Origin: RBG-16-66-20 sp035308765
Lineage (GTDB): Bacteria; Pseudomonadota; Gammaproteobacteria; Burkholderiales; SG8-39
DNA: 64,000 bases
Reading direction: 5' to 3'
Assembly: GCA_035308765.1 (NCBI GenBank)
Contig: DATGGA010000021.1
Coordinates: forward strand, 49,565-113,564
Shown here one piece after another: positions 61,233-64,000 of the stretch (position 1 is its first letter; every line of letters begins with the position of its first letter). A program made the translations under genes and the position numbers. The notes under the pieces were generated by a model that ran no database searches, had not been told where the DNA came from, and worked only from the letters and a program-made list of their open reading frames with translations.

Positions 61233-62490
61233 TCGGAGGCCGGGCGCGCTTCTCCTGCGCCCGCCCAAGCGCGAGCGACAGCACTAGGCTAGCCGCCGCG
61301 AGCAGAATCGCGAGCAGCGAGATCGCGCGCAATTCCATCCCCAGCGAGCGCAGCGCCGCGAACAGCCAGCCACCCGAAGCATCCGCGCCGCGGACCACCA
61401 CGATGTCGATCACGTTCTTCGCCTTGTACTTCTCCTCGCGCGCGAGCACCGTGAACAGCACCTCGCGCGCGGGGTTCGAGATCGCGAAGTTCGCCGTGCG
61501 CTGCAGCGCCTGGAAAGCGATCACCACTGCGAGCATCGGCGCGGCGGCGAGCGCCGCGAACCCCGCCGCAAAGACGATAGGCAGGAACGCGAGCGCCGCG
61601 CCGACGCCAAAGCGGGCGATCAGTTTCCCGGTGGCGAAGAACTGGACGAAAATCGTCAGCAGCCCGACGGCGAGGTCGATGCCGGCGAACATCCGGGTGC
61701 GCACGGCCGGATCGTCCGACGCCGCGGCGATGATGCCTGCCTGTTCGAAGTAGAGGAAAGTCGCCGCAATCGACAGCAGCGCCACCCAGAGCGCGATGCC
61801 GGCGAGGTAGGGCGAACGCAGCAGCAGCGTGACTCCCGCGAGCCAACTGCCTCCGACCGGTTCCGGTGCGGCATTTTCCGCGGTAACTTTCCCTTCCTTG
61901 CCCAGCGACGCGGCTTCCAGCCGCCGCACGCACAGCACCGCGACCTCGAGAAACATCGCCGCCACGAGCAGCAGGTTCGCCGGACCGAGCGGCACCGCCA
62001 GCATGACGGTCAGCGCCGGTCCCGCGAGCGCGCCGGCGCTGCCCCCCGCGGCGATGAACGCGAACAGACGCTTTCCCTGTTCGGAGGTAAACAGGTCCGC
62101 CATGAACGACCAGAACACCGAAACGGCGAACAGGTTGAAGACGCTGACCCAGACGAAGAGCACTCTTGCGACAGCGGGCCGCTCGACGTCGAAAGTCAGC
62201 AGCAGCCAGAAAACCAGGAGATTGGCGGCGAAGAAGTGGTAGACGGACGGGATCAGGCGCCGGCGCGGCAGGCGCGCCACCAGCGCGCCGTAGAGCGGCA
62301 CCGCCACGAGCATGACGAGGAAGGTGGCGGTAAACAGCCACTGCAGGTTGCGCACGCCTCCCGCAACGCCCATTTCGTCGCGCAACGGCCGCAGCACGTA
62401 GTAGCCCGAGAGCAGGCAGAAGAAATAGGCGAACGACCACGCGAGCGCTCTTCCCTCTCCCGGCCGCACGGATCGGATCGTCAGTTTCAT
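61225..62490 (-). CDS. MFS-like nucleotide-carrier (NTT/Npt1-2-type) protein
   Basis: 421 aa with about 12 membrane segments and a GGAGGAA Shine-Dalgarno sequence. YYVLRPLRDEMGVAGGVRNLQWLFTATFL near the N-terminus and VFWSFMADLFTSEQGKRLFAFIAAGGSAGAL are signatures shared with the ADP/ATP carrier-like Npt family (represented here by FWSFMADLFTSEQGKRLF). NPAREVLFTVLAREEKYKAKN is a further family block. Transport of nucleotides is not established for the free-living bacterial members. It is divergent from the aldo/keto reductase gene. Confidence 0.83.
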   Translation of the reverse strand: MKLTIRSVRPGEGRALAWSFAYFFCLLSGYYVLRPLRDEMGVAGGVRNLQWLFTATFLVMLVAVPLYGALVARLPRRRLIPSVYHFFAANLLVFWLLLTFDVERPAVARVLFVWVSVFNLFAVSVFWSFMADLFTSEQGKRLFAFIAAGGSAGALAGPALTVMLAVPLGPANLLLVAAMFLEVAVLCVRRLEAASLGKEGKVTAENAAPEPVGGSWLAGVTLLLRSPYLAGIALWVALLSIAATFLYFEQAGIIAAASDDPAVRTRMFAGIDLAVGLLTIFVQFFATGKLIARFGVGAALAFLPIVFAAGFAALAAAPMLAVVIAFQALQRTANFAISNPAREVLFTVLAREEKYKAKNVIDIVVVRGADASGGWLFAALRSLGMELRAISLLAILLAAASLVLSLALGRAQEKRARPPIN

Positions 62491-62521
62491 CGCGCTTCGG
62501 TTCCTCCGTGCCGGACTTTAC

Positions 62522-62527
62522 TAGAAT
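62522..62527 (+). promoter_or_regulatory. Candidate -10 element of the aldo/keto reductase gene
   Basis: TAGAAT in TTACTAGAATGCG, five bases before the ATG at 62533, with no Shine-Dalgarno sequence. The predicted +1 falls on the ATG. No clear -35. Confidence 0.35.
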
Positions 62528-62532
62528 GCGGC

Positions 62533-63447
62533 ATGGATGAAGCGCGGCGCGGCCTGTTGCGCCTGCTGGCAGGCATGGGGGCCGCTCTCGCGCTGGGTCC
62601 CGCATCCGGCCAGGCGACGAAAATCATGACTCGGAAAATTCCCTCCACCGGAGAAGAAATCGCCGCTGTCGGCCTCGGCACCTGGCAGGTGTTCGACGCC
62701 GGCGCCGATCCCGCCGCGCGCGCGCCGTTGCGCGAGGTGATCGCCGAATTCGCCAAGGCCGGCGGCAGAGTGATCGACTCGTCGCCGATGTACGGCAGCG
62801 CCGAGTCGGTGGCCGGCGATCTCGTCGCCGAACTCGGCCTGCGGGAAAAACTCTTCGTCGCGACGAAGGTGTGGACCAGGGGACGCGACGACGGCATCGC
62901 GCAAATGGAGACCTCGTTCCGGCGCCTGAAGGTGAGGCAGATGGATCTGATGCAGATCCACAACCTGCTGGATGCCGATGTTCATACCAAAACGCTGCTG
63001 GACTGGAAATCAAAAAATAGAATCCGATATCTCGGCATTACCCACTACACCGCTTCGGCCCATGCCGAGGTGGAGCGGCAACTGAAGAAGGAGAAATACG
63101 ATTTCCTGCAGATCAATTACTCGCTCGCGGAGCGGGAGTCGGAGCGGCGCCTGCTGCCCTACTGCGCGCAAAACAGGATCGCAGTGATCGCCAACCGCCC
63201 CTTCGCGGAAGGTGCGATGTTCAGGCGCGTGCGCGGCAAGCCGCTGCCGCCCTGGGCAGCGGAGATGGGCATGGCGAGCTGGGCGCAGTATTTCCTGAAG
63301 TGGATCGTCGGCCATCCCGCAGTCACATGTGTCATTCCAGGGACCGGCAGGCCCGAGCACGTCGCCGACAACGTCGCCGCGGGCTTCGGTAAGCTGCCGG
63401 ACGAGGGCATGCGCAGGAAGATGGCGGATTACTACGACTCGCTATGA
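62533..63447 (+). CDS. Aldo/keto reductase with a twin-arginine-type signal
   Basis: 304 aa from the ATG at 62533; longer in-frame sequence upstream lies in the divergent region. Residues 1-28 (EARRGLLRLLAGMGAALALG) resemble a Tat or Sec signal. The AKR active-site residues are D82, Y87 (DSSPMYG), K112 (ATKVW) and H143 (MQIHNL), all intact. The SPAVTCVIPGTGRPEHV-like C-terminal segment is typical of AKR family members. The substrate is unknown. Its stop overlaps the DUF3095 start (ATGA). Confidence 0.9.
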   Translation: MDEARRGLLRLLAGMGAALALGPASGQATKIMTRKIPSTGEEIAAVGLGTWQVFDAGADPAARAPLREVIAEFAKAGGRVIDSSPMYGSAESVAGDLVAELGLREKLFVATKVWTRGRDDGIAQMETSFRRLKVRQMDLMQIHNLLDADVHTKTLLDWKSKNRIRYLGITHYTASAHAEVERQLKKEKYDFLQINYSLAERESERRLLPYCAQNRIAVIANRPFAEGAMFRRVRGKPLPPWAAEMGMASWAQYFLKWIVGHPAVTCVIPGTGRPEHVADNVAAGFGKLPDEGMRRKMADYYDSL

Positions 63448-64000
63448 CGGATAGTGCGGACAGCGCGAACTTCTACGCCGGCCTGCCGGTCCTCGCCAGC
63501 TTCGATGGCGTCACCGACGCCGCCAATTTTTCGCCACTGCCGCTGGACTGGCATGTCGCCACCTGCGACGTGCGCAATTCCACCCTCGCGGTGGAGGCGG
63601 GCAACTACAAGCACGTCAATACGGTCGGCGCCTCCGCGGTCACCGCCATTCTGAACGCCGCCGGCGCGCTCGAGATCCCGTTCATCTTCGAAGGCGACGG
63701 CAGCGCCTTCTGCGTGCCGCCCGGGCTGTTCGAAGACGCCAAGGGCGCGCTCGTGAAAACCCAGGAGATGGCGCGCAACTCCTTCGGTCTGGAACTGCGC
63801 GTGGCCACGATTCCGGTGGCAACCATCCGCAAGGCCGGCCTGGACATCCTGGTGTCGCGCGTGCGCGTGTCCGAAAACTACATCCAGGCCGTGTTCGCGG
63901 GCGGCGGCATGGCCTTCGCCGACAAGTACATGAAGGACCCCGCCACCGCGCCGCTGTGCGAAGTAAAGCCCGGCAGCGTCGCGGCCAAGGGCAGCCTGGA
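63444..64000 (+). CDS. DUF3095-domain protein, N-terminal part (cut by window)
   Basis: At least 185 aa, running off the window. The protein begins SANFYAGLPVLASFDGVTDAANFSPLPLDWHV, matching the DUF3095 start (given here as FYAGLPVLASFDGVTD). CDVRNSTLAVEAGNYKHVNTVGAS and FIFEGDGSAFCVPPG follow, the latter like a nucleotide-cyclase metal-binding loop. Relatives are annotated as adenylate cyclase-like proteins. The ATG is coupled to the aldo/keto reductase stop (ATGA), a direct functional hint. Confidence 0.88.
   Translation, partial: MTDSADSANFYAGLPVLASFDGVTDAANFSPLPLDWHVATCDVRNSTLAVEAGNYKHVNTVGASAVTAILNAAGALEIPFIFEGDGSAFCVPPGLFEDAKGALVKTQEMARNSFGLELRVATIPVATIRKAGLDILVSRVRVSENYIQAVFAGGGMAFADKYMKDPATAPLCEVKPGSVAAKGSL

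Overview
The window reads as a high-GC chromosome segment from a betaproteobacterium, most likely of Burkholderiales type. This is inferred from gene content and order: coaE-zapD-yacG beside a Nudix/ThiE fusion, DUF815 ATPase, argJ, secA and lpxC; a complete dcw (division and cell wall) cluster; orphan Bug/TctC solute-binding proteins; and a PcaIJ-like CoA transferase. No rRNA, tRNA, CRISPR array, insertion sequence or prophage gene was seen. The two clearest AT-rich patches, about 27600-27800 and 40740-40880, are intergenic promoter regions.

Positions 1-10214 carry housekeeping genes: the tail of coaE, then zapD, yacG and a degenerate EAL protein on the plus strand. Facing them on the minus strand are secA, argJ, a DUF815 ATPase and a Nudix/ThiE fusion. 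An M23 peptidase, a DciA-like protein and lpxC follow. Positions 10215-27557 hold the dcw operon on the minus strand, in the order mraZ-rsmH-ftsL-ftsI-murE-murF-mraY-murD-ftsW-murG-murC-murB-ddl-ftsQ-ftsA-ftsZ. Most junctions are translationally coupled (ATGA, GTGA, TGATG). The operon ends in an intrinsic terminator between ftsZ and lpxC. murE appears to start at a CTG codon.

Positions 27849-40001 are accessory metabolism and envelope genes: a 3-oxoacid/3-oxoadipate CoA transferase pair, an MlaE-MlaD-lipoprotein module without its ATPase, an IlvD/Edd sugar-acid dehydratase, a LemA/TPM group, an Ldh-type dehydrogenase, a Bug protein, an HpaI-type aldolase and a 2-hydroxyacid dehydrogenase. Positions 39998-46563 form an iron locus. 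bfr and bfd face a hemP-tonB-exbB-exbD-FTR1-receptor-piuC operon across a 173-bp region with two Fur-box-like sites, one over each promoter.

Positions 46623-64000 are mixed: a second Bug protein, a glyoxalase-fold protein, an SPFH/NfeD pair, a hydratase/CaiB/GST operon, an orphan DGQHR-domain (DndB-like) protein, a DUF1223 protein, an MFS/luciferase-like monooxygenase pair, an ankyrin protein behind a large FAD/Fe-S oxidoreductase, two oxidoreductases with twin-arginine-like signals, a nucleotide-carrier-like MFS protein and the start of a DUF3095 protein.

Several transcription units have a TANAAT or GATAAT hexamer so close to the start codon, with no Shine-Dalgarno sequence, that leaderless transcripts are likely. 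No single gene set here is clearly a new system. The best candidates for follow-up are the orphan DGQHR gene, the hydratase/CaiB/GST operon and the exported oxidoreductase pair.
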